Shown here: positions 6,988 through 13,844 of the stretch, piece by piece
Layout: every line of letters begins with the position of its first letter
Numbering within the stretch: position 1 is the first letter of the stretch
Assembly (NCBI GenBank): GCA_028290125.1
Contig: JAQGKM010000401.1
Coordinates: forward strand, 1 to 16,738
Length of the DNA stretch: 16,738 bases
Direction of reading: 5' to 3'
Origin: Hyphomicrobiales bacterium
GTDB lineage: Bacteria > Pseudomonadota > Alphaproteobacteria > Rhizobiales > Beijerinckiaceae
Notes under the pieces: model-generated
Database searches by the model: none
What the model was told of the DNA's origin: nothing
The model's input: only the letters and a program-made list of their open reading frames with translations
Translations under genes and position numbers: made by a program

Positions 6988-7806
6988 TCAATAGAAGCGG
7001 TAGTTCAGGCCAACGCGGCCGATCACGCCGGTGCTCTTCACGTTGCCAGCCTGCACGATGAAGCTGTTCGGATCGCTGAACGACGAGTCGTAGCTCTTCT
7101 TGCCGAGCTTGTAGTAGAGAGCTTCGGTCTTGACCGACCAGTTGTTGGTCAGGGCGTATTCCATACCGCCGCCGAGCGTCCAGCCGGTCTTCCACTTGTT
7201 GTTGCTGGCCGTCGTGGTGCCGAAATAGCCGGGGGTGTTGATCTCGTAGGTGAAGCTGTTCTTCAGCTTCGCGTAGGCGAGACCGCCGGTGACGTAGAAC
7301 AGGGCCCGATCAGCCGCGAAGCCGAGACGACCGCGCACGGTGCCGAAGCTCTTCATGCTGCTGGAGCTCGACATCGTCGAGGTGCCGCCGCCCGAACCCG
7401 AGCCGAAGATTCCGTTCGAGAACGCTGTGCCGGTGCTGGACGCGCTGCCCTTGATGGCAGTGGCGGCAAGGTCCGCCTCGACGCCGAGGACGAGCGAGTT
7501 GAACTGCTTGTTGTAACCGATTTGCACGCCGCCGAGCGCGCCGCTGCTGTTCGTGTGCTGGCTGCCCGCAATGCTGCCGCCGCCCGAACCGGAGAAGAAG
7601 CCGTTCGAGCCCGAGCCCGAGCCGAAATGATTGTTCTTGGTGCTGTGCATGCCGTAGCCAGCCTGAACGCCGACGTAGGCGCCGGTCCAGGAGAACGGGA
7701 CGCCCGCGAGGAGCGGCGCCGGCGACGTGCGCGCGGGAAGATCAGCCGCCATGGCGAACGTGGACGTCAGAGCAACAGCAGTTCCGAGTAGTACAGTACG
7801 AAGCAT
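6988..7806 (-). CDS. Omp25/RopB-like outer-membrane beta-barrel protein with Gly/Ser-rich loops
   Basis: A 272-residue secreted protein. The signal peptide MLRTVLLGTAVALTSTFAMA is followed by a mature ADLPAR start typical of rhizobial Omp25/RopB/hemin-binding porins. The barrel begins with FSWTGAYVGVQAGYG, alternates short amphipathic strands, and ends in GRVGLNYRFY with the terminal aromatic residue recognised by the BAM machinery. The family consists of abundant small eight-stranded barrels with structural or envelope-integrity roles. Two loops are unusually rich in Gly and Ser (near residues 63-80 and around 130-150 of the precursor) and share an NG(F/I)F...GSGGG pattern. ATG 7806 is chosen over the TTG at 7809 because a GGAGGGGG Shine-Dalgarno sits about 5 nt upstream. 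The gene is monocistronic, with its own terminator. Confidence 0.92.
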   Translation of the reverse strand: MLRTVLLGTAVALTSTFAMAADLPARTSPAPLLAGVPFSWTGAYVGVQAGYGMHSTKNNHFGSGSGSNGFFSGSGGGSIAGSQHTNSSGALGGVQIGYNKQFNSLVLGVEADLAATAIKGSASSTGTAFSNGIFGSGSGGGTSTMSSSSSMKSFGTVRGRLGFAADRALFYVTGGLAYAKLKNSFTYEINTPGYFGTTTASNNKWKTGWTLGGGMEYALTNNWSVKTEALYYKLGKKSYDSSFSDPNSFIVQAGNVKSTGVIGRVGLNYRFY

Positions 7807-8010
7807 CAAGGCCCCCTCCGATTCAGATTTAATCCGAGGTCATAATACCGGTATCTTCGGGCTACGCATCGGCTAAGTCGCTGTTAGACCTTTGGATCGC
7901 CATTCGAATTGAATCAGTTGCAGGATTGCCACATTTTGGGCGCCGGCTAAATCCAGCGTATTGGCACGGCGTGCCTACGTTTCAGGCGCGCCAAGACCGT
8001 CTCGCAAGTA
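7807..8010. promoter_or_regulatory. porin promoter/leader region with a perfect 10-bp palindrome
   Basis: About 200 bp lie between the FAH-gene terminator and the porin start and hold no gene. The stretch is AT-richer than its surroundings and contains ATACCGGTAT (7845-7854), a perfect palindrome 39 bp before the porin ATG. It also contains the partly symmetric ATTCGAATTGAAT near 7912. I cannot assign -35/-10 boxes with confidence. The porin promoter must lie here because a strong terminator precedes it. Confidence 0.4.
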
Positions 8011-8013
8011 AAG

Positions 8014-8043
8014 AAAAAGCCCGCTTCTTTGCAGAAGCGGGCT
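8014..8043 (-). terminator. intrinsic terminator of the FAH-family gene / catabolic cluster
   Basis: A perfect 11-bp stem (AGCCCGCTTCT at 8018-8028 with AGAAGCGGGCT at 8033-8043) closes a 4-nt loop. It is followed on the minus strand by TTTTT (plus-strand A-run at 8014-8018). It lies 37 bp beyond the FAH-gene stop and closes the minus-strand cluster that starts at 11509. Confidence 0.92.
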
Positions 8044-8080
8044 CGAAACGTTGCGGCAACAGCCGACGTTACTGTGAAGC

Positions 8081-8926
8081 TCAGGCCTCGTCGACGACGG
8101 TGTTCGACAGGAGGCCGACGCCCGTGATCTCGACTTCCACCGTATCGCCCTTGAAGAGGTAGAGCGGAGGCGTGCGACGATCGCCAACGCCGCCCGGCGT
8201 GCCGGTGACGATCACGTCGCCGGTCTCGAGCGTCGTGTAGCTCGACACATAAGAGATGATGTCCTCGATCGAGAAAACCATGTGGGCGAGGCTGGCCTTC
8301 TGGACTTCCTTGCCGTTCACGCGGGTGACCAGCATGGTTTCCTTCCGGTCCTTGATCACGTCCGGCATGACGAGGAACGGGCCGAACGAGCCGCTCCGGT
8401 CGAAGTTCTTGCCCGGCGTGTACTGATGCGTGTGACGCTGGAAGTCGCGCATCGTGCCGTCGTTGTAGCAGGAGTAGCCGGCGATGTGGGACAGCGTGTC
8501 GGCGGGCGCAATGTGGCGGCCCGGCTTGCCGATGACGAGCGCGAGCTCGCCTTCATAGTCGAACTTCTCGGAGTTCTTCGCCTTCACGATCGGCGCGCCA
8601 TGGCCGACCTGCGACGTGGTGGTGCGCAGGAACAGCACCGGGAACTCGGAATCCGAACGGCCCGTCTCCTTGATATGCTCGCTGTAGTTCAGGCCGACGC
8701 AGATGATCTTGCCGGGGTTCGGGATCAGCGGCAGCAGCGTGACGTCGGCGAGCGCGTATTCCGCGCCCTTCTGCGCCACCTTGCCGGAGGTGAATTCGTC
8801 CGAGCCGATGAAGTCCTTCAGCGACGGCAGGTTGGGACGGTCGGCGCCAAGATCCACGACCTTGTCGCCCACGACCATGCCGTAGGTCGCCTTGCCATTC
8901 TTGGTCTGGAAGCTTGCAAATTTCAT
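8081..8926 (-). CDS. fumarylacetoacetate hydrolase (FAH) family protein
   Basis: A 281-residue single-domain FAH-fold protein. The metal-binding acids are present: E125 and E127 in YEGELALVIG and D156 in YNDGTMRD. The oxyanion/phosphate-loop-like start GKIICVGLNYSEHIKE and the GTPGGVG turn are also present. Members hydrolyse or decarboxylate C-C bonds of beta-diketo or oxo acids (acylpyruvase, 2-hydroxyhepta-2,4-diene-1,7-dioate isomerase, oxaloacetate decarboxylase). The exact reaction cannot be read from sequence. ATG 8926 (MKFASF) is the family-like start; an upstream in-frame extension to 8983 adds non-homologous residues. It is the last gene before a strong terminator, 115 bp after the tautomerase gene, and a partner to that enzyme in keto/enol chemistry is likely. 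Confidence 0.93.
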   Translation of the reverse strand: MKFASFQTKNGKATYGMVVGDKVVDLGADRPNLPSLKDFIGSDEFTSGKVAQKGAEYALADVTLLPLIPNPGKIICVGLNYSEHIKETGRSDSEFPVLFLRTTTSQVGHGAPIVKAKNSEKFDYEGELALVIGKPGRHIAPADTLSHIAGYSCYNDGTMRDFQRHTHQYTPGKNFDRSGSFGPFLVMPDVIKDRKETMLVTRVNGKEVQKASLAHMVFSIEDIISYVSSYTTLETGDVIVTGTPGGVGDRRTPPLYLFKGDTVEVEITGVGLLSNTVVDEA

Positions 8927-9041
8927 GGTGCGCTCGTCCCTTGGAAATTGAAAACGGGGGTCGTTTTTTGATCTGTCCCCCATACTTCGAAACGGCGCCG
9001 CCGTAAAGGATTTGGGCCCCGTCCGCCCTGCCCTGCGCCCC

Positions 9042-9272
9042 TCAGGCGGGTTCGTAGCCCGGCTTCTTGTAGAGCGTGTCGGCCCTCTGCGCGATGTCGG
9101 GCGTGAACACCTTCTCCTTCCAGTCCGCCGGATCGAACTCCTCGACCGCCACCGAAATGGTGGCGTCCTTGCTGCCGAGGACGGCCGTCACGGCTTCGGC
9201 GAGCTTCGTCGCCAGTTCGGTCTTCTGCTGCTCGGTCTTGCCGGCATAAAGCTTGACGATGACGTGGGGCAT
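9042..9272 (-). CDS. 4-oxalocrotonate tautomerase-superfamily protein (PptA-like)
   Basis: A 76-residue protein beginning Met-Pro, so removal of Met exposes the catalytic N-terminal proline of the tautomerase superfamily. The pattern MPHVIVKLYAGKTEQQK...GSKDATISVAVEEFDPADW...LYKKPGYEP resembles E. coli PptA, which interconverts enol and keto forms, more than 4-oxalocrotonate tautomerase itself. The Arg expected near residue 11 in 4-OT is a Lys here. The start has GAGG about 6 nt upstream. It lies 28 bp after the Bug-receptor gene in the same direction and before an FAH enzyme, suggesting it isomerises a pathway intermediate. Confidence 0.9.
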   Translation of the reverse strand: MPHVIVKLYAGKTEQQKTELATKLAEAVTAVLGSKDATISVAVEEFDPADWKEKVFTPDIAQRADTLYKKPGYEPA

Positions 9273-9300
9273 TGGGACCTCGCGGGTTTGAAACGACGGT

Positions 9301-10377
9301 CTATTTGACCGCCATGATGTCCTTCAGGCGCGCGCCGATGCGCGGATCGGCGTTGTAGTCCTTTTCGAGCGTCTGCACGATCTTCTCGCCATCGCCGCCG
9401 GCGACGAAGTCGTAATCCGACTTGATCATGTCCTGCACGCTTTTGCGCGTGTCGGGATCGTTCAGCGCATCCGCCATCGCCTTGCGGAGCACCTCGACGG
9501 TTTCGTTCGGGGTCTTGGGCGGCAACACGAAGCTGTAATGCACGGCCATCGAGCCCACGACGCTGCGATAGGCGGCGAAGTCCGCGCTTTTCAGCGCGTC
9601 CGGCTTCAACTGCTCGATTGCCTCCACCATGGTGGGATATTCCGGCAATTGCGGATTGCGGCGGAACTTGCCGTCCGCCGTCAGCTCGCCACGCTGCAGG
9701 AAGGCGTCGTAGAGACCCTCGGCGCGGATCGACTCGCGGCGCGTCAGATAGGTGCTGTGGCTGGCGTTGGCGAGATTGGCCTCGTCACGCGACAAGGCGA
9801 GGATGGTTTCGGCCTGTCCGGGATATCCGGTCACGTACCGATAGTTGGCGCCCAGCATGTCGAGAAACAGCCGGTTGGCGGCATCTGTCGTCGAGCCGGT
9901 GCCGAGGCTCGCGAGCACCAGCGGCTTGGCGGGCTTCATCAGATCGGCCGCTGTCTTGAGGCCAAGATCCTTGCGGGCCAACAGCACCTGCGTGGCCGAA
10001 ATCGCCCCGACCATGCGCAGCGACGCGGGCTCATATTGCACGCCCTCGATGCGCATCAGCCCGCTCGTCACCATGCCGAGCAGAACGCCGACCGTCAGTC
10101 CGTCGGGCTTGGCGACATTGTAGATGTAATTGGCGGCGATGACGCCGACCGCGCCGGGGCGGTTCTCGTAGACGATCGACGGCTTCCCGGGAATGTGTTT
10201 GGCGATGTGCGGACCGAACACCCGGCCCATCATGTCGGTCGGGCCGCTCGGCGTGCTGGCGATGACGAAGCGGATCGTCTTGCCCTCGAAGCTGGTCTGC
10301 GCGGAGGCAGGCGCGGCGAAAGCCAGCGCCGCGACGGCTGTTGCGGAGCAGATGGTCGCAAGATGAGATGCGTTCAC
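9301..10377 (-). CDS. Bug/TctC-family periplasmic solute-binding protein
   Basis: A 358-residue exported protein. The signal peptide (NASHLATICSATAVAALAFAAPASA) is followed by FEGKTIRFVIASTPSGPTDMMGRVFGPHIAKHIPG and NRPGAVGVIAANYIYN, the hallmark N-terminal half of tripartite-tricarboxylate-transporter receptors. The family binds carboxylates such as citrate, glutamate, nicotinate or terephthalate. GTG 10377 is the chosen start: AGGAGG (10388-10383) lies 5 nt upstream and overlaps the stop codon of the preceding gene, implying translational coupling. A longer frame to 10416 would start inside the previous gene. No TctA/TctB membrane partner is in the window, so it is an orphan receptor, as is common in this family, or it shares a distant permease. 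Confidence 0.9.
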   Translation of the reverse strand: MNASHLATICSATAVAALAFAAPASAQTSFEGKTIRFVIASTPSGPTDMMGRVFGPHIAKHIPGKPSIVYENRPGAVGVIAANYIYNVAKPDGLTVGVLLGMVTSGLMRIEGVQYEPASLRMVGAISATQVLLARKDLGLKTAADLMKPAKPLVLASLGTGSTTDAANRLFLDMLGANYRYVTGYPGQAETILALSRDEANLANASHSTYLTRRESIRAEGLYDAFLQRGELTADGKFRRNPQLPEYPTMVEAIEQLKPDALKSADFAAYRSVVGSMAVHYSFVLPPKTPNETVEVLRKAMADALNDPDTRKSVQDMIKSDYDFVAGGDGEKIVQTLEKDYNADPRIGARLKDIMAVK

Positions 10378-10382
10378 GGCGT

Positions 10383-10388
10383 CCTCCT
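10383..10388 (-). promoter_or_regulatory. Shine-Dalgarno of the Bug-receptor gene overlapping the upstream stop codon
   Basis: On the minus strand the stop and ribosome site merge as TGAGGAGG, followed 5 nt later by the GTG start. This decides the start codon and suggests that ribosomes finishing the propeller gene re-initiate here. Confidence 0.65.
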
Positions 10389-11509
10389 CAGACTCGTTCG
10401 ATGATGGTGACGCCACGCTGGCGATCGGTGACGTAGATCAGTCCGCGCTCGTCGATGGTGACGTCGTTGGATTGCACGCGCGTGCAGCCGGGCGGCACGT
10501 CGGGCACGAAATGCGCGACTTCACGCAGGTTGCGCGGATTGGAAAAGTCGATGATGCGAACGCCATGCGCGAACCATGCGACCGGAATTTCCGTGCCGGT
10601 CACGATCTCGCACAATTGGTGACACGCGGTCGCGAGCGGCTGCGGCGCATCGTCGACGCCCTCGACCTGAAACGTGCCGACAACCGCAGGATTGGCAATA
10701 TCGGTGACATCCACGGCGGAGAGAAACGCCGGCACGCCGTTGGGTGGACGATAGACGTCTTCATCGGCCACCAGCATGTACCGGCGGTCGCGGATCGGGA
10801 ATGGGATCGGCAGCGCCGTATGGGTCGGGCAATGAAACGGCGGCGTCCAGTCGAGGCCGGAAATGCGCTTCGGTTTTGTGATGTCGGCGATGTCGAGACT
10901 GTGGAAACCGGCCTGCCAGTAGCTCGTGTAGAGCCGGTCGCCCATGCGCAGCGGATGATGGCAGCGATGCGCGGTCTTATCCCAATCCGGGACTTCGCCG
11001 CCTGCGAGCCATTGCCCCGGCATCCACCAGCGCGACACTTCCACCGGGTTCGCCGGATCCTGGATGTCGAGAATGATGACGATATGCGCGAGATACCCTT
11101 CCGCCGTGGACGACAGGTAAAGGTATCGGTCGTCGAGATCGAAGCGGTGAACGCCCTGCCCTTCGGTCTTCCAGCGGCTCAGGAGTTTCGGGTTCGCGCG
11201 ATCCGCCACGTCGTAGATGCACACGCCGCCACGAAACTCCGGCGGCGGCTCGTTGGGATCATTGAAGTTGAGTTCCTGGTTGACGACCATCAGGTCGCCG
11301 CGCACCCGCACCTTGTGCGAATGGGTGCCGGGCTCCATCCGCAGTTCGGAAAGCACCTGCGAATTTTGCGGATCGCGCACGTCGACGATGGTCGTCCCGA
11401 ACGGCGCGCGCATGTGGCCGACATAGGCGAACCCGTTCTGGACGATGATCTGGCCGCCGCCGGCGCAATTGATATAGCCGACCTGCTTCAGCCCCGACGC
11501 CTGCGCCAT
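10388..11509 (-). CDS. LVIVD-repeat seven-bladed beta-propeller protein, function unknown
   Basis: A 373-residue protein without a signal peptide, hence probably cytoplasmic. Blade-ending motifs of the LVIVD type recur: GTTIVDVRDPQN (38), GVCIYDVADRANP (95), IVIILDIQDPANP (143), GFHSLDIADITKP (201), FLSAVDVTDIANP (262) and GVRIIDFSNPRN (316), with the last strand GVTIIERV at the C-terminus. This gives seven blades. His residues recur at the beginning of successive blades: H63/H65, H121, H181/H184/H185, H226/H230 and H297. Such spacing could place a His cluster at the propeller axis, as in carotenoid oxygenases or SBP56-like proteins. That is inference; no LVIVD family member with this layout has an activity I can name. 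The start is supported by GGAGGG 5 nt upstream. It is the first gene of the minus-strand cluster, divergent from a LysR gene. Confidence 0.85.
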   Translation of the reverse strand: MAQASGLKQVGYINCAGGGQIIVQNGFAYVGHMRAPFGTTIVDVRDPQNSQVLSELRMEPGTHSHKVRVRGDLMVVNQELNFNDPNEPPPEFRGGVCIYDVADRANPKLLSRWKTEGQGVHRFDLDDRYLYLSSTAEGYLAHIVIILDIQDPANPVEVSRWWMPGQWLAGGEVPDWDKTAHRCHHPLRMGDRLYTSYWQAGFHSLDIADITKPKRISGLDWTPPFHCPTHTALPIPFPIRDRRYMLVADEDVYRPPNGVPAFLSAVDVTDIANPAVVGTFQVEGVDDAPQPLATACHQLCEIVTGTEIPVAWFAHGVRIIDFSNPRNLREVAHFVPDVPPGCTRVQSNDVTIDERGLIYVTDRQRGVTIIERV

Positions 11510-11519
11510 GAAGTCCCTC

Positions 11520-11555
11520 CCGTGCGGATCCTTTCAAGGATCGTCCACCGCACGG
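11520..11555. promoter_or_regulatory. nested inverted repeat at the head of the propeller gene (operator or leader hairpin)
   Basis: An inner palindrome GATCCTT-TC-AAGGATC (11527-11542, 7-bp arms, 2-nt centre) is enclosed by outer arms CCGTGCGG (11520-11527) and CCGCACGG (11548-11555). As RNA on the minus strand this folds into a bulged hairpin ending exactly at the GGAGGG ribosome site (11515-11520) of the propeller gene. As DNA it could be an operator between the divergent LysR and propeller genes. Confidence 0.5.
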
Positions 11556-11602
11556 TTGACCATTTCTGCCATTAGGGATAGCCGCCAAATCGTGACCCCG
11601 AT

Positions 11603-11617
11603 ATAAGCTGTCGTTAT
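11603..11617. promoter_or_regulatory. LysR-type T-N11-A box overlapping the LysR start codon
   Basis: ATAA-GCTGTCG-TTAT is a 4-bp-arm inverted repeat that contains the T-N11-A spacing (T11604, A11616) typical of LysR-type regulator sites. It includes the first two bases of the regulator's ATG, a position that would suit autorepression. The arms are short and AT-only, so support is modest. Confidence 0.3.
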
Positions 11618-12617
11618 GGCCATCGAACCCGACACACGCGACATCAGCCGCAAGCTGCGGCTCCGCGACCTCGGCGTCGTCTTCGCGGTCGCCGAAAGCG
11701 GCAGCATGGCGAAAGCGTCGATCGATCTTGGCGTGACGCAATCGGCCGTGTCGCAGATCATCGCCGGACTGGAGGCGGATCTCGGCGTGCGCCTGTTCGA
11801 CCGCAGTCGGCGCGGCGTCGAACTCACCATCTATGGCGAAGCGCTGATCCGGCGCGGACGCGCAGCCTTCGACGAGTTGCGCAGCGGCTTCCAGGAAATC
11901 GACTTCCTGAAAAACGAAGGCGCCGGGCAGATCCGCATTGGTTGTCCGGAAACGCTGGCGGCCTCGGTCCTGCCGGTCGCGATCGATCATTTCACCAGCC
12001 GCTGGCCCGGCGTCGCGCTGGAGGTCGAGACGTTTCCGGGCGCGAGTTCTGCGGCGAAACTGCTCGACCGCAGCATCGACCTCGTACTCGCCCGAGATGG
12101 ACCGAGTCTCGCGGCTTTGGCGGCCTCGGAAGATTTCAGGATCACGCGCCTGTTCGAGGATCAGTTGCGGGTCGTCGTGGGCGCCGACAGCCGCTGGGCG
12201 AACCTGCCGGCTCTCGATCTGGCCGACCTGTCGGACGCGCCCTGGATCGTGCTGCCGTATGGCTGGGGCGAGGACGTGATCCCGGCGGCCTTCGCGTCAC
12301 GCGGGCTGCCGGCGCCGCAGATCGCGCTGAAAACCTTCTCGATCCATCTGCGGCTGCACCTGCTGATGACGGGCCGGTTCGTCTCCGCCCTGCCCGCTTC
12401 GGTGCTGCGCCTGCATGGCGAAAGGTTCGGGCTCAAGGAGCTGCCGATCGACCTGCCACGCATGCCCTATGGAGTCGCCATCGTGACCTTGAAGAACCGC
12501 ACGCTGATCCGCGTGGTGGAGGAATTCATCCGCGCGACGGTCGCGCAGTTTCAGCCGCTCAACGAGGGTCAGGCGTCCATCTTGGATGAAGCGCCGGCTT
12601 CGCCGCGCACCCAATAG
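11616..12617 (+). CDS. LysR-family transcriptional regulator
   Basis: A 333-residue regulator. The winged helix-turn-helix spans about 14-73 (LRLRDLGVVFAVAESGSMAKAS...TQSAVSQIIAGLEADLGVRLFDRS). A linker helix is followed by a substrate-binding-like effector domain from about residue 92 (GQIRIGCPETLAASVLP). It is divergent from the propeller/receptor/tautomerase/FAH cluster with 106 bp between starts, the classic arrangement for a LysR activator of the neighbouring operon that senses a pathway substrate. The ATG has no recognisable Shine-Dalgarno, and an in-frame stop at 11604 allows no earlier start, so translation may be leaderless or weak. The 3' end overlaps the convergent siderophore-interacting gene by 49 bp. 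Confidence 0.95.
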   Translation: MAIEPDTRDISRKLRLRDLGVVFAVAESGSMAKASIDLGVTQSAVSQIIAGLEADLGVRLFDRSRRGVELTIYGEALIRRGRAAFDELRSGFQEIDFLKNEGAGQIRIGCPETLAASVLPVAIDHFTSRWPGVALEVETFPGASSAAKLLDRSIDLVLARDGPSLAALAASEDFRITRLFEDQLRVVVGADSRWANLPALDLADLSDAPWIVLPYGWGEDVIPAAFASRGLPAPQIALKTFSIHLRLHLLMTGRFVSALPASVLRLHGERFGLKELPIDLPRMPYGVAIVTLKNRTLIRVVEEFIRATVAQFQPLNEGQASILDEAPASPRTQ

Positions 12618-13333
12618 CCCGCGGCCTTGAGCCATGCCTTCGGATGTCCGCGCTCGTTGAGCAGGACGTCGCGCAGCGCGCGCGCGACCATGGCCTCGGC
12701 GCCGATCCAGACGAAGCCGTCGCCCTCGGGCGCACTCCAGGGGGCAAGCGCTTCGCGCAGCAGCGCGGCGTCGTCACGCGCGCCGTCGCGCGTCACCCAG
12801 AAAGGACGCCAGTCGGCGGCCGTGGCGAAACTCTGGATGTCGGCTGGCGAGTCGACGATGACGAGCGTCGTCACCGGAACGCCGACGCGCAATTGCTCGA
12901 CGCGACGGCCGATGGCTGGCAGCGCGGTCTCGTCGCCGATCATCAGGTACCAGTCGAAATCATCCGGCACGACACTCGACCCGCGCGGACCGCCGATCTC
13001 GAGCGCATCGCCCTCCTTGGCGGCGAGCGCCCAGGCGGTGGCGGGACCGGCTTCGTGCAGCGCGAAGTCGATGGTGAACAGACCCTTCGCGGCGTTGAAG
13101 GCGCGCGGCGTGTAATCGCGCATAGCCTTGCCGTCCGGCGCCGACGCATCCGGCACGAAGAGCTTGATGTGATCGTCATGCGCAGCGCTGACGAAGCCTG
13201 CCAGTTCATCGGAGGCGAAGTCGATCCGCATCATGTTGGGCGTCAGGCGCTCGACGCGGCGCACGATAAGCTGGCGCCGTCTGGTCTCATGGCGAAAGCG
13301 CGCGATGGCGTGACGTGCCGGTTCTTCGGACAT
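12569..13333 (-). CDS. siderophore-interacting protein (FAD-binding ferric-siderophore reductase family)
   Basis: A 254-residue protein of the ViuB/SIP family, cytosolic flavoproteins that release iron by reducing ferric siderophores with NAD(P)H. Visible elements are the FAD-binding motif RDYTPR (72-77), the FAD phosphate loop GGPRGSS (114-120), the NAD(P)H-domain segment YLMIGDETALPAI (129-141) and the family's C-terminal AWLKAAGYWVRGE. A weak Shine-Dalgarno (AGGA) lies 8-9 nt upstream of ATG 13333. It sits 19 bp after the membrane-anchored protein gene and probably forms a two-gene unit with it. No TonB receptor or siderophore biosynthesis gene is near, so siderophore specificity and even an iron role are inferred from family only. 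Confidence 0.92.
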   Translation of the reverse strand: MSEEPARHAIARFRHETRRRQLIVRRVERLTPNMMRIDFASDELAGFVSAAHDDHIKLFVPDASAPDGKAMRDYTPRAFNAAKGLFTIDFALHEAGPATAWALAAKEGDALEIGGPRGSSVVPDDFDWYLMIGDETALPAIGRRVEQLRVGVPVTTLVIVDSPADIQSFATAADWRPFWVTRDGARDDAALLREALAPWSAPEGDGFVWIGAEAMVARALRDVLLNERGHPKAWLKAAGYWVRGEAGASSKMDA

Positions 13334-13352
13334 TCTACTTTTCCTGAAAGGA

Positions 13353-13844
13353 CTATCGCCAGCGCACCAGCGACGTCAGCGATTCTCCGAGCGACGACAC
13401 GCGCTCGACGAGTTTTCCGGGCGACGGCACCGTGACTCCAAAAACCGTCGTCGGCTTGCGCTCAGGCTGCGCAGCCTGCTGGGGCACGGGCGGCAGCGGC
13501 GGCGTGACGACTGTCGCAGCAGGACGCCCGGCCGGGCGTGCGGCAGCAGCGCGGGCCTTAGCGTCCAGCGCCGGCCGGGCCGGCTCGCGCGCTTCCAGTT
13601 CGGCCTCGTCCCGCATGGCGCCCAGATGCGACATGGCGAAGGCCGCTTGCTGCGAGGCGAGGTGGAGGTCGGCGTGTGGCAGTTCGTCGTTGGAAGCAAC
13701 GATGCTCGGCTTGACGGACATCGCGAGCTTGGGCTCAGGCGCACGCGGCGACGCGCCGCGCAGGCCCGCGATGGCCACGACGCCCAGGGCACCCGCCGCC
13801 ACACACACAAACAGCTTGCCCGCAAGATTGTTTGCCGGACTCAT
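13353..13844 (-). CDS. small membrane-anchored Pro/Ala-rich protein of unknown function
   Basis: A 163-residue protein I do not recognise. Residues 10-28 form one hydrophobic span (KLFVCVAAGALGVVAIAGL). After it comes a low-complexity Ala/Pro/Arg-rich stretch (about 85-130, including TPPLPPVPQQ) and a short C-terminal segment VFGVTVPSPGKLVERVSSL, which may be an amphipathic helix. The topology looks like a single-pass anchor with a periplasmic disordered tail. AGAGG precedes the ATG by 7 nt. It is followed after 19 bp by the siderophore-interacting gene, so co-transcription is likely. Coding is supported by GC-rich third positions, the ribosome site and the tight spacing. An overlapping plus-strand frame has none of these. 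Confidence 0.7.
   Translation of the reverse strand: MSPANNLAGKLFVCVAAGALGVVAIAGLRGASPRAPEPKLAMSVKPSIVASNDELPHADLHLASQQAAFAMSHLGAMRDEAELEAREPARPALDAKARAAAARPAGRPAATVVTPPLPPVPQQAAQPERKPTTVFGVTVPSPGKLVERVSSLGESLTSLVRWR

Noticed and set aside
6955..7791. 278-codon plus-strand open frame opposite the Omp25-like gene
   Set aside because: It is antisense to a clear signal-peptide barrel protein, crosses the porin's terminator and has low-complexity Ala/Arg/Glu composition.
8927..9041. hairpins in the tautomerase-FAH gap as an internal terminator
   Set aside because: The stems are only 5 bp (ACGGC/GCCGT and GGGGG/CCCCC), with either no T-run or a very large loop, so termination is not supported.
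10472..11575. 367-codon plus-strand open frame opposite the propeller gene
   Set aside because: Arg/His/Asp-rich antisense shadow; the minus strand shows regular LVIVD repeats and a good ribosome site.
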